This document shows positions 7,914-15,976 of a stretch of DNA of 64,000 nt, piece by piece (within the stretch, counting starts at the first letter, position 1; each line of letters begins with the position of its first letter). A program made the translations under genes and the position numbers. Below the pieces are notes generated by a model that searched no databases, had not been told where the DNA came from, and saw nothing but the letters and a program-made list of their open reading frames with translations. This DNA is from Sediminibacterium sp. (GTDB lineage: Bacteria; Bacteroidota; Bacteroidia; Chitinophagales; Chitinophagaceae). The stretch is taken from the NCBI GenBank assembly GCA_017537025.1, contig JAFWCB010000008.1:310001-374000 (forward strand), given 5' to 3'.

Positions 7914-9062
7914 ATGCGCTTATTTCTAATAATTTTTGTTTTGGTCTTAGCTCTTTCTTGTAAGAAGGAGCCGGAAATAATTGCTAGAAGTAATAACGAA
8001 GATTTCTCAGAAATTTTTAATTCCTTTTGGAGTAAAGTAAATCAATATTATGTTTTTTGGGATATTGAAAAAACAAAATGGGATGAAATTTATTACACAT
8101 ATTCTCCAAAGTTTACTCAACTAAATATTAATGATGCTAATGATGTTAAAGCATCCGTGGCTTTATTTAGAGAGATTTCTAAAGAATTGATAGATGGTCA
8201 TTTTTTAATTCAATTTAATAATAATCTTATAAAAGACTCAATTATTAACCCTGTTCAGATAAAAAAAAGATTAACTTCTCAGTTCTATACTCAGAGGGAT
8301 TATTTATTTGCTGATACAAATTATTTAGATAATGGATTCCTTCATCGCGCAGACAATGATTTCTCAATCAATGGAGTACCATTACTTGTTACTTGCGGAA
8401 AAATTAAAGATTCAATACTCTATTTTTCCTGTAATCAGTTTAAATTGAAAAAATCTTATTTTTCGTTAAGTACTAAATCAATAAGGTCTGTCGTAGATTT
8501 TTTCTTTAATAATGTTAATACAAGTTTTACAACCTTTAATAAAGTTATTATTGATGTTAGGGGAAATTTAGGTGGTGATATTTTGGATTTAGCGTTTTTG
8601 TTTGAAAGGCTATTTGAAGGAAATCAGCAATATGGATCTGTTCAATATAAGATTGGTCCAAATAGATTTGATTTTTCTTCTTGGTTGCCAGTTTATATTT
8701 CAGGCATAAGAGCCAAGAGCTTACAGCCATTGAAAGTCGTTATTCTAGCAGATAAAAACTCGGCATCATTATCTGAAATAGCCATTCAATTGGTAAAATC
8801 AAGAAAAGAAAACTTGTTTGTAGGTGATACAACTTATGGAGCAAGTGGTGCCACTTTTGATCAACAATTTTTCAATAGTGGATCTTTTGTAGTTTCAAAT
8901 TTTATGTCCGTTGAGTTATCAGCTACCAGATTTAAATCTTTGCAAGGTCATTTATTTGAAGGAGTCGGCATAGTACCTGATTTTAACATTACAGTAAGTA
9001 ATCAGCAACTAGCTTTGAAGAAAGATTTGGTTTTAGAAAAAGCCATAAGCCTCTTAAAATGA
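7914..9062 (+). CDS. S41-family protease-like lipoprotein
   Basis: This 382-residue protein has a lipobox ending at Cys16 (VLALSCKKEP). The S41 (tail-specific/IRBP-like) core is visible: an FWDIEKTKWDEIY helix region, LIDGH (His96), the strand-turn IDVRGNLGGD (213-222) and the nucleophile region NSASLSE with Ser285. The lysine that forms the catalytic dyad in classical CtpA/Tsp enzymes, 25 residues after the serine, is Ala310 here (TTYGASG where TFGKG is expected). The DGH histidine instead fits the Ser-His subgroup such as the nisin-resistance proteins. No PDZ domain is evident. It overlaps the next gene by 4 bases. Its substrate may be one of the co-encoded proteins. Confidence 0.75.
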   Translation: MRLFLIIFVLVLALSCKKEPEIIARSNNEDFSEIFNSFWSKVNQYYVFWDIEKTKWDEIYYTYSPKFTQLNINDANDVKASVALFREISKELIDGHFLIQFNNNLIKDSIINPVQIKKRLTSQFYTQRDYLFADTNYLDNGFLHRADNDFSINGVPLLVTCGKIKDSILYFSCNQFKLKKSYFSLSTKSIRSVVDFFFNNVNTSFTTFNKVIIDVRGNLGGDILDLAFLFERLFEGNQQYGSVQYKIGPNRFDFSSWLPVYISGIRAKSLQPLKVVILADKNSASLSEIAIQLVKSRKENLFVGDTTYGASGATFDQQFFNSGSFVVSNFMSVELSATRFKSLQGHLFEGVGIVPDFNITVSNQQLALKKDLVLEKAISLLK

Positions 9063-9556
9063 TAAATTTTCCACTTTATATTGTTTCAGTATTAGGAATG
9101 ATAATGATTGTATCGTCCTCAGAAAAACTACAAACAAATGCAGTTGCTAGCATAAAAATAGAAACTAACATAGAAGTAGATACATTAATAGTGAGGGATT
9201 CAATACTAGTTTACCCTGGTAAGAAAATTACATTACTTAGCGGTAAATGGAGTAAAGAACGTTATTATTCTATTAGACTAAAAACATCTTTGTCTTTTCA
9301 AGGTATGTTTTTGCGGAATATGGAGATCAAGAATAATCTAGAATATAAGCAGGATCCTTACTTATTCGAAGTTGATAGAGCGCGGAGCTTGGTATATGGT
9401 ATAAATGAATTTGTGGTAACTAAAGTTGAGAAATTAGGGAATAATAAACGAGGCTATATAAACATAGCCTATTTCAAGGTAAAAGGCACAAATTTGCGAT
9501 GTGATCTTAATTTGGCACTCGATTCTTCAGAAATCAGGATTGACTATAATAATTAA
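9059..9556 (+). CDS. Exported protein of unknown function, last gene of operon
   Basis: This 165-residue protein starts with ATG overlapping the TGA of the protease gene by 4 bases, so translation is coupled. The N-terminus (INFPLYIVSVLGMIMIVSS) is a hydrophobic signal or anchor without a clear cleavage site. The remainder is beta-like and charged (IKIETNIEVDTLIVRDSILVY, YFKVKGTNLRCDLNLAL). No family is recognised. The gene ends only 4 bases before the convergent stop of the GH3 fusion gene, and no terminator hairpin is visible there. Confidence 0.6.
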   Translation: MINFPLYIVSVLGMIMIVSSSEKLQTNAVASIKIETNIEVDTLIVRDSILVYPGKKITLLSGKWSKERYYSIRLKTSLSFQGMFLRNMEIKNNLEYKQDPYLFEVDRARSLVYGINEFVVTKVEKLGNNKRGYINIAYFKVKGTNLRCDLNLALDSSEIRIDYNN

Positions 9557-9560
9557 TGGC

Positions 9561-12527
9561 TTAATCTAGTGCTTTATAAATGGCTTCCTGAATATTTGGG
9601 CGTACACTTAGCTGGCTTATTTTATTATTATTACGTGTAGGTGTTACTCTGTTCGATAAGAAGATATATATCAACTCCTTATCCGGATCTACCCATACAC
9701 AGGTACCTGTAAAGCCTGTATGTCCGAAAGTATTCGCCGATACAGATTTGGATGGATAAGGCTCTTTACGGGTGGCATTATCTTTTTCGGGTTTGTCGAA
9801 CCCTAATCCTCGCCTGCTAATATCACTATTGTATGCTGTAAATAAACTGATCGTTTCTTTCTTCAAGTATTGCTTACCATTCATGGTTCCGCCGTTTAGT
9901 AGCATTTGATACAACTGTGCTAAATCATAGGCATTACTAAACAATCCGGCGTGCCCGGCTACACCGCCAAACAAAGCAGCTCCTTCATCATGAACATCAC
10001 CCCGAATCAATTGACCCCGAAAATGCTTCTCTTCTTCTGTGGGAACAATATCTTCTACCATAAATCTGTTAAGTGGTTTGAAGCCGGTTGTGGTCATGTT
10101 CAATGGCTTATAAAAATTATCAGCAGCATATTGATCTAATGTTTTACCACTAAGCGCTTCTACAACTTTACCCAGAAAAATAAAATCATTATCGCTATAC
10201 ACATACTTGCCCGGAGGGGTTAGTTTACTTTGTAAAATTCTTTTGTATAAGGTATCCGTCCAATCGTTTCTCAAATACAAATTCTCCGCCACTCGAGTAG
10301 AAAAATTATTCGTTGATGTGGTTGAAAAATAAGCGGATAGCGGTTTGCCACTAACGGTATCAATAACTTCTCTGTAAAAAGGAATGAAGGGGTTAAGTCC
10401 TGCTTGATGTAATAATATATCTTTTATTTTTAAACCGGCTTTATCGGTTCCCCGGGTCCAAGCCAAATAATCACCCAATGTTTTTTGAAGGTCTAATTTT
10501 CCTTCTTCATATAATTTCATAACCGATACGGTTGTAGCAGAAATTTTTGTTACCGATGCCAAATCAAAGATCATATTGGTTGTGGTAGCTTCTTTTTTAT
10601 CGAAGTTGGTATTACCGAAGGCTTTATTATAAACGATCTTTCCTTTTCTGGCAACCAGTACTACGCAGCCGGGCATTGCACCCTTATCGATGGCATCTTT
10701 GGCAATAGCATCAATATTAGCTAATGTACTACTATTTATGCCCACTGATTCAGGTACCACCTCAGGAAAATAAGCATGATAAGAAACCGATTTCCCGAAA
10801 GGTAAATTGGGGGTAACGGTTACAGGAAGTGTTCCTTTTGCTTCTGCTTTACCCAATAAAATATCGGCTGCTGCTAATTGTGTGAGATCATCATCTTCAT
10901 AACAAGCCAATAAATTTTGAGCATTAGCGGCATTGCTTATCGCATAGGGATTTCCAAAAAATAGGGTAGTAGTATTAGGGGATTGTAAAGCTTGTATAAC
11001 ATGAACAATCTGGGAACTCAATCCATAGTTATTTGCCGGGCGGCGACTATAATTATGTACGCCAATTACGAGTTGGTCGAAGTTATTACTCTGAATATAG
11101 CTGATAAAATTAGCCGCTCCTGTACTATCTGTTGCATCACTAAAACTACTCGTTGTTTTATCATCCATTAACTGCTTACCGAGTTTTGCTTTACTGGCGA
11201 AATAAAAAATGGTGGCACCTAATTCTTTTTTAAGTGTATTAGCAATGATAGATTCCCCGGCGGAACCAATGGCTATATAAGCAATTTTTTTCTGCGGGTT
11301 TAATGGAAATGAAGCGGGATTTGCTTTTTGAAGTAAAGTAATCGCTTCTTTACTAAGTACAGCCCGAATGGTATTTGTATGATTATTTAAATCGCTTACT
11401 AAATTGGTGGTATCAATTGGCTGAACAGTGTTCAATCCTAAATGATATTTTGCCAGTAGTACTTTTTTTACGCGGGTATTGATATCATCCCAATTTAATT
11501 TTCCTGCTTTAATAGCGGCTCGTACTTTGGTAATACTGCCTTCTACATCTCCTGGTAAGCATAGTAAATCATTACCGGCTATCAAGGCTTGTACGGCTGC
11601 TTCACCCGCAGGGAAAAATTTAGTAACACCTTTCATTTCGAGCGCATCGGTAAAACTTAGTCCCTGATAACCTAATTCATTACGTAATAAATCAGTAACA
11701 TTTCTCTTAGATAGTGTAGTGGCAAGATTCGCTGTAGTATCAATAGCCGGAATATATAAATGCGCAATCATAACGCTACCTACACCGGCTTTTATCAATG
11801 CTCTGAAAGGAAACAATTCCAAAGAATCGAGCTGCTCTTTTGTTTTAGTGATGATGGGTAAATCATAATGACTATCAACAGAAACATCTCCATGTCCGGG
11901 AAAATGTTTTGCCGTAGCCATCACCCCCACATCTTGCATACCCTGCATATATGCTGTTCCAAAAGTGGCTACTTTGTATTTATTTTCTCCAAAACTTCTA
12001 TCATTAATAACCGGGTTTAAGGGGTTATTATTGACATCTACATCGGGCGCGTAGTTAACATGGATACCCATGCGTTTGCACTGAAGACCCACTGCCTTAC
12101 CAAAATCGTAGATGGTTTGTTTATTATTTACTGCACCCATCATGAGTTGGCGGGGGAAATTAATAACACTATCTAAGCGCATTCCTAATCCCCATTCCCC
12201 ATCAATACAAATCATGAGTGGGGTTTTAGCCAGTTGCTGGTATTCGTTGGTAAGCACAGCCTGCCGAACAGGCCCGCCTTGAAAAAAACATAAACCACCC
12301 ACATTGTATTTGGTAATAAGCTCTTTTACGCTATTAACATGATCGGCTCCTAAATTACTATGCGCCCGAATAATCATGAGTTGTGCAATACGTTGGTTTT
12401 TATTCAGTTTACGAAACTGTTTTTTAACCCAACGTTTAGCAGCAGGTGTTTCGGCATAAAAATCTTGGGCAATAGCAAGTGTACTGCAACAAATAAAAAG
12501 GAGAGAAAGGGAAATTTGCTTAAACAT
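9561..12527 (-). CDS. GH3 beta-N-acetylglucosaminidase-like / serine hydrolase fusion
   Basis: I start this at ATG 12527 because it gives a clean signal peptide (MFKQISLSLLFICC...AIAQ). The open frame reaches a TTG at 12548, giving seven extra residues and no signal. The result is 988 residues. The first half is glycoside hydrolase family 3 of the NagZ type, with the loop KHFPGHGDVSVDSH (about 207-220) carrying the Asp/His acid-base pair and the likely nucleophile Asp294 in SFTDALEMKG. The second half, from about residue 590, is a beta-lactamase-like serine hydrolase with SVTK, YSDN and HTG motifs. This fusion is known in Bacteroidota and points to muropeptide or amino-sugar cleavage in the periplasm. 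The exact substrate is not determinable. Confidence 0.85.
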   Translation of the reverse strand: MFKQISLSLLFICCSTLAIAQDFYAETPAAKRWVKKQFRKLNKNQRIAQLMIIRAHSNLGADHVNSVKELITKYNVGGLCFFQGGPVRQAVLTNEYQQLAKTPLMICIDGEWGLGMRLDSVINFPRQLMMGAVNNKQTIYDFGKAVGLQCKRMGIHVNYAPDVDVNNNPLNPVINDRSFGENKYKVATFGTAYMQGMQDVGVMATAKHFPGHGDVSVDSHYDLPIITKTKEQLDSLELFPFRALIKAGVGSVMIAHLYIPAIDTTANLATTLSKRNVTDLLRNELGYQGLSFTDALEMKGVTKFFPAGEAAVQALIAGNDLLCLPGDVEGSITKVRAAIKAGKLNWDDINTRVKKVLLAKYHLGLNTVQPIDTTNLVSDLNNHTNTIRAVLSKEAITLLQKANPASFPLNPQKKIAYIAIGSAGESIIANTLKKELGATIFYFASKAKLGKQLMDDKTTSSFSDATDSTGAANFISYIQSNNFDQLVIGVHNYSRRPANNYGLSSQIVHVIQALQSPNTTTLFFGNPYAISNAANAQNLLACYEDDDLTQLAAADILLGKAEAKGTLPVTVTPNLPFGKSVSYHAYFPEVVPESVGINSSTLANIDAIAKDAIDKGAMPGCVVLVARKGKIVYNKAFGNTNFDKKEATTTNMIFDLASVTKISATTVSVMKLYEEGKLDLQKTLGDYLAWTRGTDKAGLKIKDILLHQAGLNPFIPFYREVIDTVSGKPLSAYFSTTSTNNFSTRVAENLYLRNDWTDTLYKRILQSKLTPPGKYVYSDNDFIFLGKVVEALSGKTLDQYAADNFYKPLNMTTTGFKPLNRFMVEDIVPTEEEKHFRGQLIRGDVHDEGAALFGGVAGHAGLFSNAYDLAQLYQMLLNGGTMNGKQYLKKETISLFTAYNSDISRRGLGFDKPEKDNATRKEPYPSKSVSANTFGHTGFTGTCVWVDPDKELIYIFLSNRVTPTRNNNKISQLSVRPNIQEAIYKALD

Positions 12528-12561
12528 GGCGTGCAATTCAACGCCCAAGTTAAGAAAAAAA

Positions 12562-12960
12562 TTAGCCGGCTTCTTCTTCGTTTAATTTTAAAGCAACATT
12601 ATTAGCTTTTAAAACACTAAACCATTTTACCATTTTTTTACGATCGCTATCGTATACCCTTTCAAAATCCATATCAGGGTACACTTTTTCGAAGTAGGCT
12701 TTAATAGCCTTGTTATCTTTATCGGAAGGGAGTGCTTCGTTGCTGGCTTCCATAGCTTTGAAAATATCTACCAGGTTTACATTTTCACGAATGGTATATA
12801 CTTCAATACTTTCTAAATGGGAGAAATGGTGTACCCTACTACTTACAAATTTTGTGGTTTTATCATCCAAAGAGCGAAGAATAGCGCCATCATTTTTGCT
12901 ACTCACTAATTCAAAGAGACCGCTCATTCCGGTTACCGATATCAGTTTATTGTATTCCAT
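12562..12960 (-). CDS. DUF5606 family protein
   Basis: This is a 132-residue cytoplasmic protein with no signal or membrane segment. The N-terminal part (EYNKLISVTGMSGLFELVSSKNDGAI) forms a small beta-domain, followed by an acidic helical C-terminus. The pattern matches DUF5606, a conserved Bacteroidota family with no assigned function. It lies 35 bases upstream of the GH3 fusion on the same strand and may be co-transcribed with it. Identification is from memory of the family signature. Confidence 0.7.
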   Translation of the reverse strand: MEYNKLISVTGMSGLFELVSSKNDGAILRSLDDKTTKFVSSRVHHFSHLESIEVYTIRENVNLVDIFKAMEASNEALPSDKDNKAIKAYFEKVYPDMDFERVYDSDRKKMVKWFSVLKANNVALKLNEEEAG

Positions 12961-12992
12961 AATTTTAATTAGGCTGCAAAGTAAAGAAAAAA

Positions 12993-13643
12993 TTAGGCAT
13001 GCACTGTTTGCAAAGCAGCTTCTAAGCGGGTTTTTAAATCTTCAAAAGGGGTATAGCCTCTGGCTAACAAATGAAACTTTGATTCATTCACTTGTAATAA
13101 AACCGATGGGAAACCGGTAACCTGTAATTGTTTACAAAGCTGAAACTCATAATAAGCCTGCTCTTTGTAAGGTTCCGATGACAGTTTTTCGTAAAACATC
13201 TCGGGTTGTATACTATATTTCTCCAGTAGGTGGCGATAGGATTCATTATCGGTTAAATCTCTGCCTTCGAAGTGCAAGGCATATTGCAAATCACCGGCAA
13301 ATTGCACTTGTTTATCCGGGTAAATTTCTTTAAAAATGCATAATGCGATAGCAGGTTTTTCGGAGTAAGGATACCAATCGCTTAAATCGGGGTTATTGAT
13401 ATGCCATAAATAATCGGGTCCAAAGCTAATACCGCTATATTCCTCCACCGTTTTATAGGCTTTTTGTATATATCCTGCCGTAGCGCTAATATGAACAGGT
13501 TCTTCCGGTAATACCATACCACCCGAAAGTACTTCGATTTGGAGTGTGGGGAATTGTTGTACGATTTCTTTCATAACCGGACTAAAACCATAACACCAGC
13601 CACAATAGGCATCGTAACAGTAAAATAAGATAGGTTTGTTCAT
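12993..13643 (-). CDS. DsbA-family thiol oxidoreductase (FrnE-like)
   Basis: This 216-residue thioredoxin-fold protein begins with the strand NKPILFYCYDAYCGWCYGF. The CGWC pair at Cys14-Cys17 is the redox site. The helical insertion (about 65-150) and the cis-Pro loop VTGFPSVLL near 175-183 fit the DsbA/FrnE group. There is no signal peptide, so it acts in the cytoplasm, which is usual for FrnE-type proteins. A perfect TAACTTTG box ends 4 bases before the ATG, suggesting a leaderless or near-leaderless transcript. Confidence 0.85.
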   Translation of the reverse strand: MNKPILFYCYDAYCGWCYGFSPVMKEIVQQFPTLQIEVLSGGMVLPEEPVHISATAGYIQKAYKTVEEYSGISFGPDYLWHINNPDLSDWYPYSEKPAIALCIFKEIYPDKQVQFAGDLQYALHFEGRDLTDNESYRHLLEKYSIQPEMFYEKLSSEPYKEQAYYEFQLCKQLQVTGFPSVLLQVNESKFHLLARGYTPFEDLKTRLEAALQTVHA

Positions 13644-13647
13644 GAGG

Positions 13648-13655
13648 CAAAGTTA
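13648..13655 (-). promoter_or_regulatory. Candidate -7 box TAACTTTG, almost touching the ATG
   Basis: On the minus strand this reads TAACTTTG, matching TAnnTTTG exactly. The G is separated from the ATG at 13643 by 4 bases, so the start of transcription should be at or next to the start codon. Confidence 0.45.
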
Positions 13656-13662
13656 GGAATCT

Positions 13663-13795
13663 GTTATTTGTAATCTTCAATTTTTGATAAACAGATTGAA
13701 GATTCCAGATTGAAGATTATCTTTTCTATCTTCGCATTTCTGTAAGAGATATGGTGTAACCTTATACCCTATTACCTATAACCCTTAATCTTAAA
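13663..13795. repeat. Intergenic repeat cluster upstream of the aminotransferase gene
   Basis: Two types of repeat occur. One is ATTGAAGATT with its inverse AATCTTCAAT near 13673-13720, also found at 17465-17538. The other is ACCTATAACCC-type sequence near 13765-13793, which resembles the hairpin at 58971-59013. A TATCTTCG box at 13727-13734, one base off the -7 consensus, could be the aminotransferase promoter. Confidence 0.5.
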
Positions 13796-13797
13796 AG

Positions 13798-14997
13798 ATG
13801 CCCGGATTTGAATTATTTGGAGTTGAAGAGAGAAAAGAAGTAAACGACGTATTAGAAACAGGGATTTTAATGCGGTATGGATTTGATGGCCCACGTAAAG
13901 GAATTTGGAAAGCCCTTGAGCTGGAAGAAGCAATCAAAAAAACTTTTGGTTGTGACTATGCACAACTCACTTCAAGTGGCACAGCCGCTTTAACCACTGC
14001 TATGGCTGCACTTGGTATTGGATCGGGTGATGAAGTGATTATGCCAAGCTTTACATTCGTTGCCAGTTTTGAAGCGGTATTAGGTGTAGGTGCCATTCCT
14101 GTTTTAGTAGATATTGATGAAACACTTACATTAAACCCTGCTGCTGTTAGAGCGGCAATAACTCCTAAAACAAAATGTGTGATGCCGGTACACATGTGTG
14201 GGAGCATGGCGGATTTAGATGCATTGCAAGCTATTTGTAAAGAACATAAATTAATTTTATTAGAAGATGCTTGTCAGAGTATTGGCGGTACTTATAAAGG
14301 AAAAGCCTTAGGTACTATTGGTGATGCAGGTACTTTCTCTTTCGATTTTGTAAAAATGATTACTTGTGCAGAAGGTGGCGTGGTGATGACGAATAACAAA
14401 GATGTATACACAAAGAGTGATGGATATACCGATCATGGTCATGATCACTTAGGGGTAGATAGAGGTGCCGATTTACATCCTTTCATCGGTTATAATTACC
14501 GTATCAGCGAATTACATGCAGCTGTGGGCTTAGCACAAATCCGTAAGCTCGATACTTTTTTAGCATTACAGAAAAAAAATAATAAAGCCTTACGTGCTTA
14601 TTTAGAAACGATTCCTGAAATCACTTTCCGCGTTGTACCGGAGGGTGGGGATGATAGCTGCAGTTTTTTGAGTTGGTTCTTGCCAACGGCGGAACTAACC
14701 CAAGCTGTGATAGATGCGATGAAAGCAGAAGGTATTTTGGCCGGTAATTTTTATTGGTATGCTAATAACTGGCATTATATCCGCAAATGGGATCATTTGA
14801 AACAAGCTATTACACTTAATCGTATTAGTAATGAGCAAGAAGTGGCTCTAAAAGCTTTGCAGCATGCGGAGTTCCCCGTAAGTGATGCCATTATGAGCCG
14901 ATGCGTTTCAACCGCTATTAGTTTAGTGTGGACTGATGAGCAGATTAAAGAAAAGGGAGAGAAGATGGTGGAAGTAATTAGGAAAGTTATTGGTTAA
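13798..14997 (+). CDS. DegT/DnrJ/EryC1/StrS-family PLP aminotransferase, KdnA-like
   Basis: This 399-residue sugar aminotransferase-fold enzyme has the substrate/phosphate loop SSGTAALTTAM (59-69), Asp157 in LEDACQS (contacts the PLP ring nitrogen) and the Schiff-base Lys186 in FDFVKMITCAEGG. The N-terminus MPGFELFGVEE closely resembles, from memory, KdnA, which makes 8-amino-3,8-dideoxy-octulosonate for LPS in Shewanella. No kdnB-like dehydrogenase is in the window, so this assignment is tentative. The gene is single, between intergenic repeats. Its last codons and stop are duplicated at 15563. Confidence 0.85.
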   Translation: MPGFELFGVEERKEVNDVLETGILMRYGFDGPRKGIWKALELEEAIKKTFGCDYAQLTSSGTAALTTAMAALGIGSGDEVIMPSFTFVASFEAVLGVGAIPVLVDIDETLTLNPAAVRAAITPKTKCVMPVHMCGSMADLDALQAICKEHKLILLEDACQSIGGTYKGKALGTIGDAGTFSFDFVKMITCAEGGVVMTNNKDVYTKSDGYTDHGHDHLGVDRGADLHPFIGYNYRISELHAAVGLAQIRKLDTFLALQKKNNKALRAYLETIPEITFRVVPEGGDDSCSFLSWFLPTAELTQAVIDAMKAEGILAGNFYWYANNWHYIRKWDHLKQAITLNRISNEQEVALKALQHAEFPVSDAIMSRCVSTAISLVWTDEQIKEKGEKMVEVIRKVIG

Positions 14998-15070
14998 TAG
15001 ACGATAGACCGTAGACTGTAGACCGAAGTTTTTTCCTTTGCGACTTAGCGTCTTTGCGTTCATTTAATCG
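14984..15070 (+). repeat. Direct repeat copy A (overlaps end of aminotransferase gene)
   Basis: This ~90-base copy begins with the final codons and stop of the aminotransferase gene (AAGTTATTGGTTAATAGACG) and runs through CGTAGAC and TTTGCGACTTAGCGTC. Copy B lies 579 bases downstream at 15563-15652 with only about a dozen differences. The CTTAGCGTCTTTGCGTT core resembles intergenic repeats common in Bacteroidota genomes. Confidence 0.75.
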
Positions 15071-15266
15071 TTAAGTCACGAAGAAGCTCAGTTTAGTTTA
15101 ATCTAATATTCCTATGTATACATTTTAGTATCAGATAAAAAAAGAAAGCCTTTTTAATCGTATTTATCGTAAGTATGGATGAATACTTTGGCTTACCCTT
15201 GCTTGCCTTATATTTTTTGGTTCAGAAGCTAATCAGCGAAATTATTATTTAAGAATAGTTGCTTAC
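15071..15266. other. Region between repeat A and the small gene; possible lost N-terminus
   Basis: A short frame at 15175-15252 reads MDEYFGLPLLALYFLVQKL and stops after 25 residues. The neighbouring frame, open from 15183, continues into the small gene at 15267 with LRIVAYLLLALLNFPWKK. Together they look like a membrane-anchored protein broken by one frameshift. No other feature is seen here. Confidence 0.35.
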
Positions 15267-15560
15267 TTGCTTTTAGCTCTATTAAACTTTCCTTGGAAGA
15301 AATATATTAAACCCTATATTCTATTGGATGAAGAGGGTATTGCAACTGTATTGCCCCATGGACAAGAAACTACGAAATTGTTGTGGAAAGAGGTTAAAAA
15401 GATTTTTTACTCCACTAATGGTGGTTTATGTTTTTATCATGGCAGTGATTTTACATTTTATATTGCCCTTAATAGTTTGAGTGAAGAAGATAAAAAAGCG
15501 GTAATTGGCATTATAAAGCAAAAGCTTGATTCGAGTGTAATGGGGCTGGATAAACTTTAG
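15267..15560 (+). CDS. Small protein with a YcxB/PH-like domain, possibly truncated
   Basis: The frame starts at TTG 15267, but it is open from 15183 without an ATG, so the true N-terminus is doubtful. It carries one hydrophobic segment (LLALLNFPW), a basic stretch KKYIKPYI, and a roughly 75-residue beta-rich domain (ILLDEEGIATVLPHG, TTKLLWKEVKKIFYSTNG, CFYHGSDFTFYIALNSLS) ending in a helix. This resembles the PH-like cytoplasmic domain of YcxB-type membrane proteins. The gene sits between two direct repeats, suggesting an inserted or duplicated segment. It could be a pseudogene. Confidence 0.45.
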   Translation: MLLALLNFPWKKYIKPYILLDEEGIATVLPHGQETTKLLWKEVKKIFYSTNGGLCFYHGSDFTFYIALNSLSEEDKKAVIGIIKQKLDSSVMGLDKL

Positions 15561-15562
15561 GT

Positions 15563-15652
15563 AAGTTATTGGTTAATAGACGAAAGACCGTAGACAATAG
15601 ACCGGAGTTTTTTCTTTGCGACTTAGCGTCTTTGCGTTCATGTGATCGCTAA
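15563..15652 (+). repeat. Direct repeat copy B
   Basis: This is the second copy of the repeat at 14984. It includes a copy of the aminotransferase's terminal codons and stop although no aminotransferase gene precedes it here. It ends next to the convergent stop of the small exported-protein gene at 15655. Confidence 0.75.
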
Positions 15653-15654
15653 GC

Positions 15655-15933
15655 CTACTTCTTACCTTCCATCCTATTTACATAATCAAGTGTACCCAAT
15701 CGAAATCGAAAAGGTATTTTCGTTGCTTTCTCTAATTGCAACTCTTTCTTACAAAAAAATCCCCAGTTTTTTACGGTGTAATCGGCTGGTACGAGCCGAA
15801 TAGGTGTGCGGTAGAAACTATCCACTTTTTGAGATGATAGGGCTCGGGTTTGCAAAGGCTGCTGACAAAAGCAATATGGAGCTGCTTTTAAGAAGAAAAT
15901 TACAAACAAACAAATTGTTTTACTACGCGCCAT
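15655..15933 (-). CDS. Small exported protein of unknown function
   Basis: This 92-residue protein has a basic start (MARSKT), a hydrophobic stretch [16 protein letters not shown] and a likely cleavage before QQPLQTR, so it should be secreted to the periplasm. The mature part is about 68 residues and basic, with [20 protein letters not shown] and [17 protein letters not shown] recognise the style as a recurring short hypothetical in this bacterial family but know no function. It is divergent from rpoN, 43 bases away, which leaves room for only compact promoters. Confidence 0.6.
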   Translation of the reverse strand: MARSKTICLFVIFFLKAAPYCFCQQPLQTRALSSQKVDSFYRTPIRLVPADYTVKNWGFFCKKELQLEKATKIPFRFRLGTLDYVNRMEGKK

Positions 15934-15976
15934 GGCATGATTTCTATGTAAATTTACGGCGATTTTAAATATTAGG

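Noticed and set aside
9951..10139. Plus-strand open frames inside the GH3 fusion gene
   Set aside because: They lie antisense to strong catalytic motifs and encode no domain; shadows of the real gene.
15934..15976. Sigma-54 type -24/-12 promoter near rpoN
   Set aside because: No TGGCAC-N5-TTGC arrangement at suitable spacing.
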